Assembly: GCA_900540175.1 (NCBI GenBank)
Contig: UQFG01000003.1
Span: 1-64,000, forward strand
Origin: an uncultured Mollicutes bacterium
Lineage (GTDB): Bacteria > Bacillota_I > Bacilli_A > Acholeplasmatales > Anaeroplasmataceae
Direction: 5' to 3'
Length of the DNA: 64,000 bases
Positions 1 to 5,198 of the stretch are shown here, one piece after another (within the stretch, counting starts at the first letter, position 1; every line of letters begins with the position of its first letter). The position numbers and the translations under genes were made by a program. The notes under the pieces are model-generated. The model saw only the letters and a program-made list of their open reading frames with translations. It was not told the DNA's origin and searched no databases.

Positions 1-2
1 GG

Positions 3-149
3 GTCTTAGAATTATTTAATTTATCCGCACCGTCTTTTGTCCAAACAATCGTCGGAGCAGTCGTTTGTTTTATTGGTTTATTATTGATTCCGGCCATTAT
101 TCGTCTGCTCATCAATCTTATATCAAGTCTTATTAAAATGATTTTTTAA
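3..149 (+). CDS. Partial small hydrophobic protein, C-terminal part (5' end outside window)
   Basis: The open frame runs from the window edge to TAA at 147-149. Its last 34 residues are almost the same as the C-terminus of the 80-residue protein at 1250-1492 (shared IVGAVVCFIG and LLIPAIIRLLINLISS; one V/L difference). The segment before that diverges. The shared part is long enough and apolar enough to be one membrane helix. The start lies outside the window, so I cannot tell whether this is an intact paralog or a fragment. Function is unknown; see the type I toxin hypothesis in the findings. Confidence 0.55.
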   Translation, partial: VLELFNLSAPSFVQTIVGAVVCFIGLLLIPAIIRLLINLISSLIKMIF

Positions 150-358
150 ACAGGAAATAGAAAAATGGAATTAAGTTGAAATCGAAGCACCAAAACACCT
201 AGTTCTAAGGAATAAAAAAAAGTGTAAGCGGTAAGCTTACACCTTTTAATCGTTTTGTCAGAACGCTCCACTCGAGTAAATGAATTTACTCACTTCAGAG
301 ATGACAAAAGCATTTTATAATATTTTTATTATTTTGTCAAATAGACTTTTTCATTTTT
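48..358. repeat. Direct repeat R1, copy 1 (small ORF 3' end plus RNA family B)
   Basis: About 310 bp match positions 1391-1702 closely, at an offset of about 1343 bp. The repeat covers the coding end of the hydrophobic ORF, its 3' flank and the whole family B RNA unit with its promoter. Scattered substitutions and small indels show the copies have diverged. Confidence 0.85.
214..305 (-). ncRNA. Predicted small RNA, family B copy 1
   Basis: On the minus strand a promoter reads TTGACA (340-335), a 17-nt spacer and TAAAAT (317-312). Initiation is expected near 305. The RNA would fold with TTTTGTCA pairing to TGACAAAA around an inner hairpin GAGTAAA/TTTACTC. It ends at a perfect 8-bp hairpin (GTGTAAGC/GCTTACAC, 222-242) followed by eight U (221-214). 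The plus strand lacks a U-run here, so the orientation is clear. It lies antisense to the sequence just downstream of the hydrophobic ORF ending at 149. I do not recognise the RNA. Confidence 0.75.
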
Positions 359-400
359 TTAAAAAAGTGAAAGAACAGCCTACTACCGCAAAAGGATAGA

Positions 401-520
401 AAAAAATCTATTCTTTTGTCCATAAAATTTAAACATGTTTATAAAGTATATACACCAAAAGCGTATAGTCTAATCACAAAATAAAAAAAAGGACTCGGCG
501 CTCTCAAGGAATAAACCTTG
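401..520. repeat. Direct repeat R2, copy 1, containing an AAACATGTTT palindrome
   Basis: This segment is nearly identical to 2032-2150. It contains the palindrome AAACATGTTT and runs into the 3' end of RNA family A. A weak plus-strand promoter can be read (TTGTCC, 18-nt spacer, TATAAA) with the palindrome inside the spacer. A shortened version of the element recurs near 3062-3090. It could be the shared regulatory region for the plus-strand small genes. Confidence 0.7.
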
Positions 521-571
521 CACGTGGCCGAAGATTACGGGCGACCGGAAACCGTTAATAGCCTAACCTTT
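483..571 (-). ncRNA. Predicted small RNA, family A copy 1
   Basis: The minus-strand promoter is TTGACT (606-601), 17-nt spacer, TAAACT (583-578). The transcript would start near 571 and end at a terminator whose stem TCGGC/GCCGA encloses CAAGG/CCTTG, followed by eight U (490-483). The 5' half folds with AGGTTA pairing TAATCT and AGGC pairing GCCC around a short CGG/CCG hairpin. The same plan is kept in three other copies with different sequences in the paired arms. No protein-coding potential is evident. Confidence 0.8.
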
Positions 572-639
572 GTAACTAGTTTATCAATAGAAAATCAAAA
601 AGTCAAGGAAATTAACTATCAGAAGTCAAATGGAAAAAT

Positions 640-732
640 AAAAAAAAGGACTCGGCGCTCTCAAGGAGTAAACCTTGCACATGGCCGAAGATTACAAACT
701 AACCGGATCCCCGTATCTCGTAAAACCTTTGC
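640..732 (-). ncRNA. Predicted small RNA, family A copy 2
   Basis: The promoter on the minus strand is TTGATT (766-761), 16-nt spacer, TAAAAT (744-739). The 3' terminator domain (TCGGC, CAAGG/CCTTG, GCCGA, eight U) matches the other family A copies. The 5' domain is the most divergent, keeping only part of the AGGTT/AATCT pairing. The -35 box lies next to the ribosome binding site of the gene at 776, so RNA and gene are read outward from nearly the same point. A plus-strand mRNA starting upstream would carry the RNA's complement in its leader. Confidence 0.78.
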
Positions 733-775
733 ATCTTAATTTTAGCATTATTTAATAAAAAATCAAGGAGGAAGT

Positions 776-1084
776 ATGGCAAAAGAGATTAAAAAGAATG
801 AATTTAGAAAAAACAATAGCAGAAGAACGGCAGGACATCCAACTTATATCTATGCACAAGAAGGCGATGAATATAAATTTATCGGTATTACACATTCCCC
901 TATTACGGATGATATAGATAATATTCCGCTGGAGAAAAACCCGGAACCCGGAAATAAAACAAAGGCTTATATCAGACCGAATCCGGCAAAAGCGCATAAA
1001 AGTTCTTTTGGCTCTAAATTAAAAGGATGGTTTTTCTCTGATGCCGATAAAGAAAAAGTAGATGCGGTCAAGAAAAAGAAATAA
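776..1084 (+). CDS. Small basic hypothetical protein (102 aa)
   Basis: ATG at 776 follows a strong AAGGAGGAAGT ribosome binding site. The protein is highly charged with lysine-rich ends, has no membrane segment or signal peptide, and carries a central HPTYIYAQEGDEYKFIGITHS stretch. From memory it resembles small uncharacterised proteins of gut Clostridia with a similar HPxYI...GITH pattern and a later KLKGW motif; I cannot confirm this here. It lies inside the small-RNA array, between family A copies 2 and 3. Function is unknown. Confidence 0.75.
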   Translation: MAKEIKKNEFRKNNSRRTAGHPTYIYAQEGDEYKFIGITHSPITDDIDNIPLEKNPEPGNKTKAYIRPNPAKAHKSSFGSKLKGWFFSDADKEKVDAVKKKK

Positions 1085-1143
1085 ATCACATCCGCATCTA
1101 CAAGTATAGCGATTGGTAAGGTCGTTATGGATAAGAATTGAAT

Positions 1144-1236
1144 AAAAAAAAGGACTCGGCGCTCTCAAGGAACAAGCCTTGCACATGGCCGAGATTACAG
1201 GCGACCCGAAACTTAATTCGTACATAGCCTAACCTG
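1144..1236 (-). ncRNA. Predicted small RNA, family A copy 3
   Basis: The minus-strand promoter reads TTGATT (1269-1264), 16-nt spacer, TAAAAT (1247-1242). The 5' domain keeps AGGTTA/TAATCT and AGGC/GCCT, but the inner hairpin is CGAA/TTCG where copies 1 and 4 have CGG/CCG; both arms change together. The terminator domain and eight U (1151-1144) are as in the other copies. It lies just 5' of, and antisense to, the leader of the 80-residue ORF at 1250. Confidence 0.8.
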
Positions 1237-1249
1237 TATATATTTTATC

Positions 1250-1492
1250 ATGAAAATTATAAAAATCAAGGAGAGAATACTAGCAAGAAAAATAAAAGAT
1301 GACATTCAGTATCAATATCAGATCGTTTCCGAACAGGTTAATCTTGGTGTTAAAAAAGAATGGTGGGAACGGATCCTTGAAGTATTTCGGATTGTCGGAG
1401 CAGTCGTTTGTTTTATTGGTGTACTGCTGATTCCGGCCATTATTCGCCTGCTCATCAATCTTATATCAAGTCTTATTAAAATGATTTTTTAA
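1250..1492 (+). CDS. Small hydrophobic-tailed protein (80 aa), possible type I toxin-like peptide
   Basis: ATG at 1250 is the only usual start codon in frame. No ribosome binding site precedes it; an AAGGAG lies at codons 7-8. Residues 1-35 are basic and polar. From about residue 45 the chain is a long apolar stretch (IVGAVVCFIG, LLIPAII, LLINLISSLI) ending in KMIF, as in a single-pass membrane peptide. A near-identical C-terminus ends at 149. Two decayed copies of its 5' region lie at about 2225-2268 and 2447-2490. Family A lies antisense to its 5' side and family B to its 3' side. A toxin role is inference only. Confidence 0.55.
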   Translation: MKIIKIKERILARKIKDDIQYQYQIVSEQVNLGVKKEWWERILEVFRIVGAVVCFIGVLLIPAIIRLLINLISSLIKMIF

Positions 1493-1702
1493 ATAGGAAA
1501 TAGAAAAATGGAATTAAGTTGAAATCAAAGCAGCAAAACACCCGGTTTTAAGGAATAAAAAAAAGCGTAAGCGGTAAGCTTACACCTTTTAATCGTTTTG
1601 TCAAAACGTCTCCACTCGAGTAAATGAATTTACTCACTTCAGAGCTAACAAAAGCATTTTATAATATTTTTATTATTTTGTCAAATAGACTTTTTCATTT
1701 TT
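1391..1702. repeat. Direct repeat R1, copy 2
   Basis: This is the partner of 48-358. It covers the 3' third of the ORF at 1250-1492 and the downstream family B RNA with its promoter. The promoter boxes are identical in the two copies, while the RNA body shows substitutions. Confidence 0.85.
1557..1650 (-). ncRNA. Predicted small RNA, family B copy 2
   Basis: The minus-strand promoter TTGACA (1684-1679), 17-nt spacer, TAAAAT (1661-1656) is the same as in copy 1. The outer stem is TTTTGTTA against TGACAAAA, where one C has become U and pairing is kept as a U-G wobble. The inner GAGTAAA/TTTACTC hairpin is unchanged. The terminator stem has one mismatch relative to copy 1 and is followed by eight U (1564-1557). 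It lies directly downstream of, and antisense to, the 3' flank of the ORF at 1250-1492, much as RatA lies over txpA in Bacillus. Confidence 0.75.
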
Positions 1703-1744
1703 TAAAAAAAATATAAGTTGTAAAATAAAAGTTGACACTTAATG

Positions 1745-1878
1745 AAAAAAAGAAGCCTAAAAAATAGGCTTCAATCTGTACCGTCCTAAGCTATGCAGAG
1801 GACCTTATCCCATTAGGGGGAAGACTTATAACCAAACTGGCCAGCGAGTCTGGTAGGCTATTACTGGGCATCCCATCT
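1745..1878 (-). ncRNA. Predicted small RNA C1
   Basis: The minus-strand promoter is near perfect: TTGATT (1913-1908), 17-nt spacer, TATAAT (1890-1885). The RNA contains several local hairpins, including GTCCT/AGGAC, and a pyrimidine patch TCTTCCCCCT. It ends at GAAGCCTA/TAGGCTTC (1772-1752) followed by U7. It does not match the tmRNA, SRP or RNase P signatures I know. The 17 nt TCAATAGTAGTTTATGC at its promoter are shared with C2. Confidence 0.72.
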
Positions 1879-1922
1879 ACTCTAATTATAAGGTTCAGTA
1901 TAATTAAAATCAATAGTAGTTT

Positions 1923-1994
1923 ATGCGATTTAATGAAATTTATTATGACACTAAGACTGGAGAATTTGTTTTAGAAAAAAGTGGTAAAAGATAA
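1923..1994 (+). pseudogene. Remnant of a small gene, C-terminal end only
   Basis: A 23-codon frame ends YDTKTGEFVLEKSGKR, matching the C-terminus YDYETKEYFLEEESK of the broken gene at 2754-3005. Both are followed by a related GAGAT...ATCTC hairpin. No ribosome binding site is seen. The 5' part has been replaced by the C1 promoter region, so this looks like the leftover of a recombination or deletion. Confidence 0.5.
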
Positions 1995-2031
1995 AAAGTG
2001 AGATAGGGATTAGATCCAATCTCGGTTTAAT

Positions 2032-2150
2032 AAAAAATCTATTCTTTTGTCCATAAAATTTAAACATGTTTATAAAGTATATACACCAAAAGCGTATAGT
2101 CTAATCACAAAATAAAAAAAAGGACTCGGCACTCTCAAGGAACAAGCCTT
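2032..2150. repeat. Direct repeat R2, copy 2
   Basis: This is nearly identical to 401-520, at an offset of 1631 bp. It again places the AAACATGTTT palindrome (about 2063-2072) just beyond the 3' end of a family A RNA. Confidence 0.7.
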
Positions 2151-2205
2151 GCACATGGCCGAGATTACGGGCGACCCGGATCCCCGTTCTTAGCCCAACC
2201 TCGTA
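2114..2205 (-). ncRNA. Predicted small RNA, family A copy 4
   Basis: This copy has the best promoter of the set on the minus strand: TTGACA (2239-2234), 17-nt spacer, TAAAAT (2216-2211). The 5' domain uses AGGTTG/TAATCT with a G-U pair and GGGC/GCCC, and the terminator domain has GTGCC in place of GCGCC. Eight U (2121-2114) follow. The adjacent plus-strand sequence (2225-2268) is a decayed copy of the 5' region of the ORF at 1250, so this RNA now stands without an intact neighbour gene. Confidence 0.8.
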
Positions 2206-2263
2206 GTTTCATTTTAAATCATAAAAAAAATATTGTCAAGGAGGGAATATAGTAAGAAAAATT

Positions 2264-2388
2264 AAAAACGACACTCAAAACTTGAGTGTCGGGCATCGTA
2301 TGCTTTTGCATACAAGATTATTTCTAATCTTAACTATGTTTTAAATGGCGGAGGAGGGGATGCCAACTTCTCTATTCACTCCATTTGT
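2264..2388 (-). ncRNA. Predicted small RNA C2 with anti-Shine-Dalgarno-like loop
   Basis: The minus-strand promoter is TTGACT (2423-2418), 17-nt spacer, TACAAT (2400-2395). The fold is clear: GGCATC pairs with GATGCC around two perfect hairpins, AAGATTA/TAATCTT and GTATGC/GCATAC. The RNA ends at a CGACACTCA/TGAGTGTCG terminator (2291-2269) with U5. The unpaired stretch CCCCTCCTCCGCC (2359-2347) is complementary to a strong ribosome binding site, as in regulatory RNAs that block translation. A target is not known. Confidence 0.75.
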
Positions 2389-2479
2389 GCTTTAATTGTA
2401 TTATTCAATATCATTAAAGTCAATAGTAGTTTATGCATTTTTTGCAAAATTATAAAAATCAAGGAGGGAATACTAGCAA

Positions 2480-2648
2480 GAAAAATAAAAGGGTGCATTA
2501 CTGTACCCTTTAAATATCAGTGGATCTTTGCTTTCGCAGACTCTTACCGTCGTAAGAACTCTTTAGAACCGTAACAGAAATAAAACCGTCGTTTTAAATG
2601 TTATCGATTCAAGGTAGCCATGCCATATTGGTTTAGGTCCTTCCACGT
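2480..2648 (-). ncRNA. Predicted small RNA C3
   Basis: The minus-strand promoter reads TTGACT (2682-2677), 16-nt spacer, TAAAAT (2660-2655). The body contains short hairpins such as CTTAC/GTAAG and GCGAAAGC. It ends at AAAGGGT/ACCCTTT (2511-2488) followed by a U-rich tract. The terminator is weaker than in the other RNAs. The plus-strand sequence at 2447-2490 is another decayed copy of the 5' region of the ORF at 1250. I do not recognise a known RNA class. Confidence 0.62.
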
Positions 2649-2753
2649 ACATAAATTTTATCATATTGTCAATAAAAGTCAACTGCTTATTTAAAATCAA
2701 TGCTATAATAGATTCCATGAGATTGGACCGATTCCTTTTTCGGGAGGTAATTT

Positions 2754-3005
2754 ATGGGTAAAAAAAAACGAAATTCTCAAAAACATCAGCTTGTCTGTTT
2801 ATCTTTCATTTTCTGATCACGGAAGGGAAAATTAAAAAAAACAATCGAATACTACTTAGATCTAGATAATCGGATCACGATTTATAATTACATATCGGAG
2901 GTTAAGAGTTTTTTGGCTGAACTTGCTAAGGTAACTAACGTAACTCTAACAATATCGTATGATTACGAAACAAAAGAATACTTTTTAGAGGAAGAATCGA
3001 AATAA
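2754..3005 (+). pseudogene. Small gene interrupted by an in-frame TGA
   Basis: ATG at 2754 has a GGGAGGTAATTT ribosome binding site and an extended -10 promoter (TGCTATAAT, ending 2709). After 20 codons the frame meets TGA (2814-2816), then stays open for 62 codons to TAA at 3005. The second part reads like a real protein (TIEYYLDLDNRITIYNYIS, then a C-terminus shared with the remnant at 1923-1994). A rho-independent terminator follows at once. The simplest reading is a pseudogene. TGA as tryptophan is unlikely because TGA ends many genes here. Confidence 0.55.
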
Positions 3006-3011
3006 AAAAAC

Positions 3012-3043
3012 GAGATTAGGAATGAATCCAATCTCATTTTTTT
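3012..3043 (+). terminator. Terminator of the interrupted small gene
   Basis: The stem GAGATT(A)GGA/TCC AATCTC is followed by ATTTTTTT. Confidence 0.75.
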
Positions 3044-3061
3044 AAAAAAATTATTATGGTG

Positions 3062-3136
3062 TTCATAAAATTTAAACATGTTCATATTTTATATACAATG
3101 AATAAGTATAATGGCTTTGAATAAGGAGGAAAGTTT
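3062..3136 (+). promoter_or_regulatory. Orphan promoter and ribosome binding site next to the AAACATGTTT-like element
   Basis: The palindrome core AAACATGTT recurs here in the same ATAAAATTTAAACATGTT context as in R2. It is followed by TATAAT (about 3109-3114) and an AAGGAGGAAAG site at 3123-3133. No start codon or ORF follows, because the convergent regulator gene begins within a few bases. This looks like the upstream half of a lost small gene. Confidence 0.5.
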
Positions 3137-3346
3137 TTAATTTTGGTCTGATAAGTTTTTAAGTAAAAGATCATCAATAGGTATATCAAATATTTTAGAT
3201 ACTTCAATGATAGTTTTTGCAGTTGGGTTATTTGTTTTTAAGATGCTATTTAAACTTTGGCGACTGGTTTTCAGTAAAATGGCTAATTGAGCTTGACTTA
3301 TATGATTCACTGAGCATAAATATCTTACATTTTGATTAAAGTACAT
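3137..3346 (-). CDS. Small XRE (Cro/C1-type) transcriptional regulator
   Basis: This 69-residue protein is little more than one helix-turn-helix domain: ISQAQLAILLKTSRQSLNSI gives the two helices, followed by KIFDIPIDDLLLKN, the usual C-terminal helix of short phage/plasmid-type regulators. The ATG has a strong AAGGGGGGAGTTT ribosome binding site on the minus strand. It reads leftward toward the small-RNA array and away from a divergent promoter at 3373-3401 flanked by inverted ATCTTTACA/TGTAAAGAT repeats. Those repeats are the likely operators for its own gene and the divergent transcript. Confidence 0.85.
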   Translation of the reverse strand: MYFNQNVRYLCSVNHISQAQLAILLKTSRQSLNSILKTNNPTAKTIIEVSKIFDIPIDDLLLKNLSDQN

Positions 3347-3369
3347 AAACTCCCCCCTTGTAAATAATT

Positions 3370-3417
3370 ATCTTTACAAAAAAGAAGCACTATGCTATAA
3401 TCACTTATGTAAAGATA
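3370..3417 (+). promoter_or_regulatory. Divergent promoter with inverted operator half-sites
   Basis: The plus-strand promoter is TTTACA (3373-3378), 17-nt spacer, TATAAT (3396-3401), with an extended -10 TGC. It is bracketed by TATCTTTACA (3370-3379) and TGTAAAGATA (3408-3417). The second repeat is part of a GTAAAGA/TCTTTAC hairpin. Confidence 0.7.
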
Positions 3418-3718
3418 TTTCTTTACTAGACCGACGGTATCTAAATAATAATTATTATAATTAAACTCGCAATTTGATTATAGCATAAATTATTTAATTT
3501 GGATACCTAACAAAACTATAATTTCCTTATTCTTTTTTGAGTTCTTTGAAAATTGAATAGACCAATAGGATAAAATATTGTTTGAAAGATAAATTCTCTC
3601 CAATTGACCTGTGGCTCCAGTAAAAATGTAAAATTTAGGACGGTCAAATTCTAAATTTTAAATAGGAAATTAGGTTGATAGAACAAGATAATTTTGTCTT
3701 TTCCGTCAACCTTTTTTC
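3408..3718 (+). other. Possible untranslated transcript ending at a terminator
   Basis: There is no credible ORF between the promoter at 3373-3401 and a hairpin with U-run at 3672-3718 (AGGTTGA/TCAACCT, then T6). The segment contains GGTATC/GATACC inverted repeats and the string GTTCTTTGAAAATTGAATA (3541-3559), which resembles sequences in rRNA spacers and some leaders. It may be a non-coding RNA or relic DNA. From 3719 to 3850 I see nothing recognisable. Confidence 0.35.
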
Positions 3719-3871
3719 TTTTCTGAAAATAACATTTTTCATATACGGAGCGACCCCTGAACGGTATCGAAATTATTCAAAGTTTTTGAGTGAATTGATG
3801 TATTTTGATATTGGCAACTTTTTTGTTCCGAACAGTTTTTTAAAATAGTAGTTTTTAACAATGAATTATGG

Positions 3872-3893
3872 TATAATAAGTAGGAACCTACTT
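3872..3893 (+). promoter_or_regulatory. MarR-gene promoter with perfect palindromic operator
   Basis: TATAAT (3872-3877) with an extended -10 TGG is followed at once by AAGTAGGAACCTACTT (3878-3893), a perfect 7-2-7 palindrome. It covers the expected transcription start of the MarR gene. This is a typical autorepression layout for the family. Confidence 0.8.
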
Positions 3894-3908
3894 AAAGGAG
3901 ATAACAAA

Positions 3909-4340
3909 GTGGATAATATCGGGCAATTGATTAAACAAATATCGAATAGGTTAATAAATGATTTAAATCAAAGATTAAAAAAATACGGGATTACTTTTTC
4001 GCAACTGCAAGTATTATTGATTATTAAAGATCATCATAAAATGTGCCAAAAAGACATTGCAAAGAAATTAAAAATAAAACACACTTCTTTACTGGATATT
4101 CTTAAAATATTAGAACGAAAAGGGTTGGTTTTAAGAGGTACAAACGAGGATAATGCAAAATACAGCGAATTATTTTTAACCTTAGAAGGAGAAGAGGTAT
4201 TAAACAAGTTGGATTTCGGAAAGGATCTAACGCAAGAATTGATGGCAGAAACGTTGGGATATGCCAGTGTGGAAGAAATGCTTTCTAAATTTAAAGAGGT
4301 ATTAAGGCGATTGGAAGAAGGGAACCCGAATGGAATTTGA
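3909..4340 (+). CDS. MarR-family transcriptional regulator
   Basis: The start is GTG 3909, after AAAGGAGATAACAAA. An in-frame ATG at 3861 lies upstream of the -10 box and is rejected. The 143-residue protein has the winged-helix core: ITFSQLQVLLIIKDHH, then KDIAKKLKIKHTSLLDILK as the recognition helix region and LERKGLVLRG leading into the wing. It heads a co-directional run with the Fpg-like, radical SAM, DUF1848 and nitroreductase genes and is followed by only 34 bp before the next start. The palindrome at 3878-3893 is probably its own site. The inducing signal is unknown. Confidence 0.9.
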   Translation: MDNIGQLIKQISNRLINDLNQRLKKYGITFSQLQVLLIIKDHHKMCQKDIAKKLKIKHTSLLDILKILERKGLVLRGTNEDNAKYSELFLTLEGEEVLNKLDFGKDLTQELMAETLGYASVEEMLSKFKEVLRRLEEGNPNGI

Positions 4341-4374
4341 TAAAAACGAAGTCCATAAAAGCAGGAGGTAACAG

Positions 4375-5196
4375 ATGTCGGAATTGCCGGAGATTGAAAG
4401 TGTCGTTTACTTTTTAAAACCTCACTTGCTAAACAGAACAATCAAAAAAGTAACACTTGAAAAAGAAAGTATTTTGGTCCATCCAACCAAGGAAGAATTA
4501 ATCGACGGGTTGCTTCATCGTGAAATTATTCATTTTTCAAGAAGAGGAAAAATGGTTTGTTTTCTACTGGATGACCAGTCGAAATTGTATATACATCCGA
4601 GAATGGTAGGACAGTTTTTGACTTGCCCTAAAAATTTACCGGAAATCAAACACACTCATTTTATAATGGAATTTGATAATGATGAAGAATTTCGCTATAT
4701 TGATGTCAGACGATTGGGAAAATTATATTATATCAAGAAAGACGAAGAAGATATCTATACGGGAATTAATAGATTAGGGGTAGAATATAACGATGAGAGT
4801 TTAAATGTGGCAACTTTGAAATCACGGTTATTAAATTATAAAAAAACGGTAAAAGATGCTTTATTGGACCAATCTCTTATCGCGGGAATCGGGAACATAT
4901 ATGCAGATGAAATACTGTTTGTATCCAAAATCATGCCAAATAAAAAAGCACAAGAACTGTCAAATGAAGAAATCAATCGATTATTTCATGCAATCAAAGA
5001 AGTATTGGATCGATATATAGAATTAAATGAATCTGTCGGATATGACGAATATTTGAAAGGAGAAGGCAAAGATTTTGCGAATATGCACGTATTGAGATTG
5101 TATCACAGTCAAAGATGTCCTATCTGCAATAAAGAATTGGAAAGAACGAAACTATCCTCCCGTGGAACGGTCTATTGTCCTCATTGCCAAAAATAA
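4375..5196 (+). CDS. Fpg/Nei-family DNA glycosylase-like protein lacking the N-terminal proline
   Basis: The 273-residue protein matches formamidopyrimidine-DNA glycosylases along its whole length: N-terminal ELPEIES, the beta-hairpin lysine in RRGKM, the helix-two-turn-helix DQSLIAGIGNIYADEI, and a C-terminal zinc finger CPIC...CPHC with the RGT loop. It begins Met-Ser-Glu-Leu-Pro-Glu, so serine replaces the proline that acts as the nucleophile in active Fpg and Nei enzymes once Met is removed. It may have altered chemistry, be a lyase-poor variant or be a damage sensor. The ribosome binding site is AGGAGGTAACAG. Confidence 0.85.
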   Translation: MSELPEIESVVYFLKPHLLNRTIKKVTLEKESILVHPTKEELIDGLLHREIIHFSRRGKMVCFLLDDQSKLYIHPRMVGQFLTCPKNLPEIKHTHFIMEFDNDEEFRYIDVRRLGKLYYIKKDEEDIYTGINRLGVEYNDESLNVATLKSRLLNYKKTVKDALLDQSLIAGIGNIYADEILFVSKIMPNKKAQELSNEEINRLFHAIKEVLDRYIELNESVGYDEYLKGEGKDFANMHVLRLYHSQRCPICNKELERTKLSSRGTVYCPHCQK

Positions 5197-5198
5197 AC

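Noticed and set aside
518..739. 73-residue ORF on the plus strand
   Set aside because: It lies across two family A RNA units on the opposite strand, has no ribosome binding site, and its sequence follows the RNA repeat.
483..2205. CRISPR array made of the repeated GGACTCGGCGC units
   Set aside because: The copies are irregularly spaced, about 90 bp long, diverged, and each carries its own promoter and terminator. No spacers or cas genes are present. The likeness of part of the repeat to a tracrRNA stem is short and probably chance.
1745..2648. C1-C3 as tmRNA, SRP RNA, RNase P or 6S RNA
   Set aside because: None shows the conserved sequences I know for these RNAs (for example the SRP GGAA-tetraloop helix or a tmRNA tag frame).
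2754..3005. Mycoplasma-type code (TGA as Trp) to rescue the interrupted gene
   Set aside because: TGA ends many intact genes in this window, including the MarR-family, holB, trmN6, rlmB and truA genes, and Trp is TGG throughout.
3541..3559. rRNA operon spacer or leader fragment (GTTCTTTGAAAATTGAATA)
   Set aside because: No rRNA or tRNA sequence is found nearby; the short match is not sufficient.
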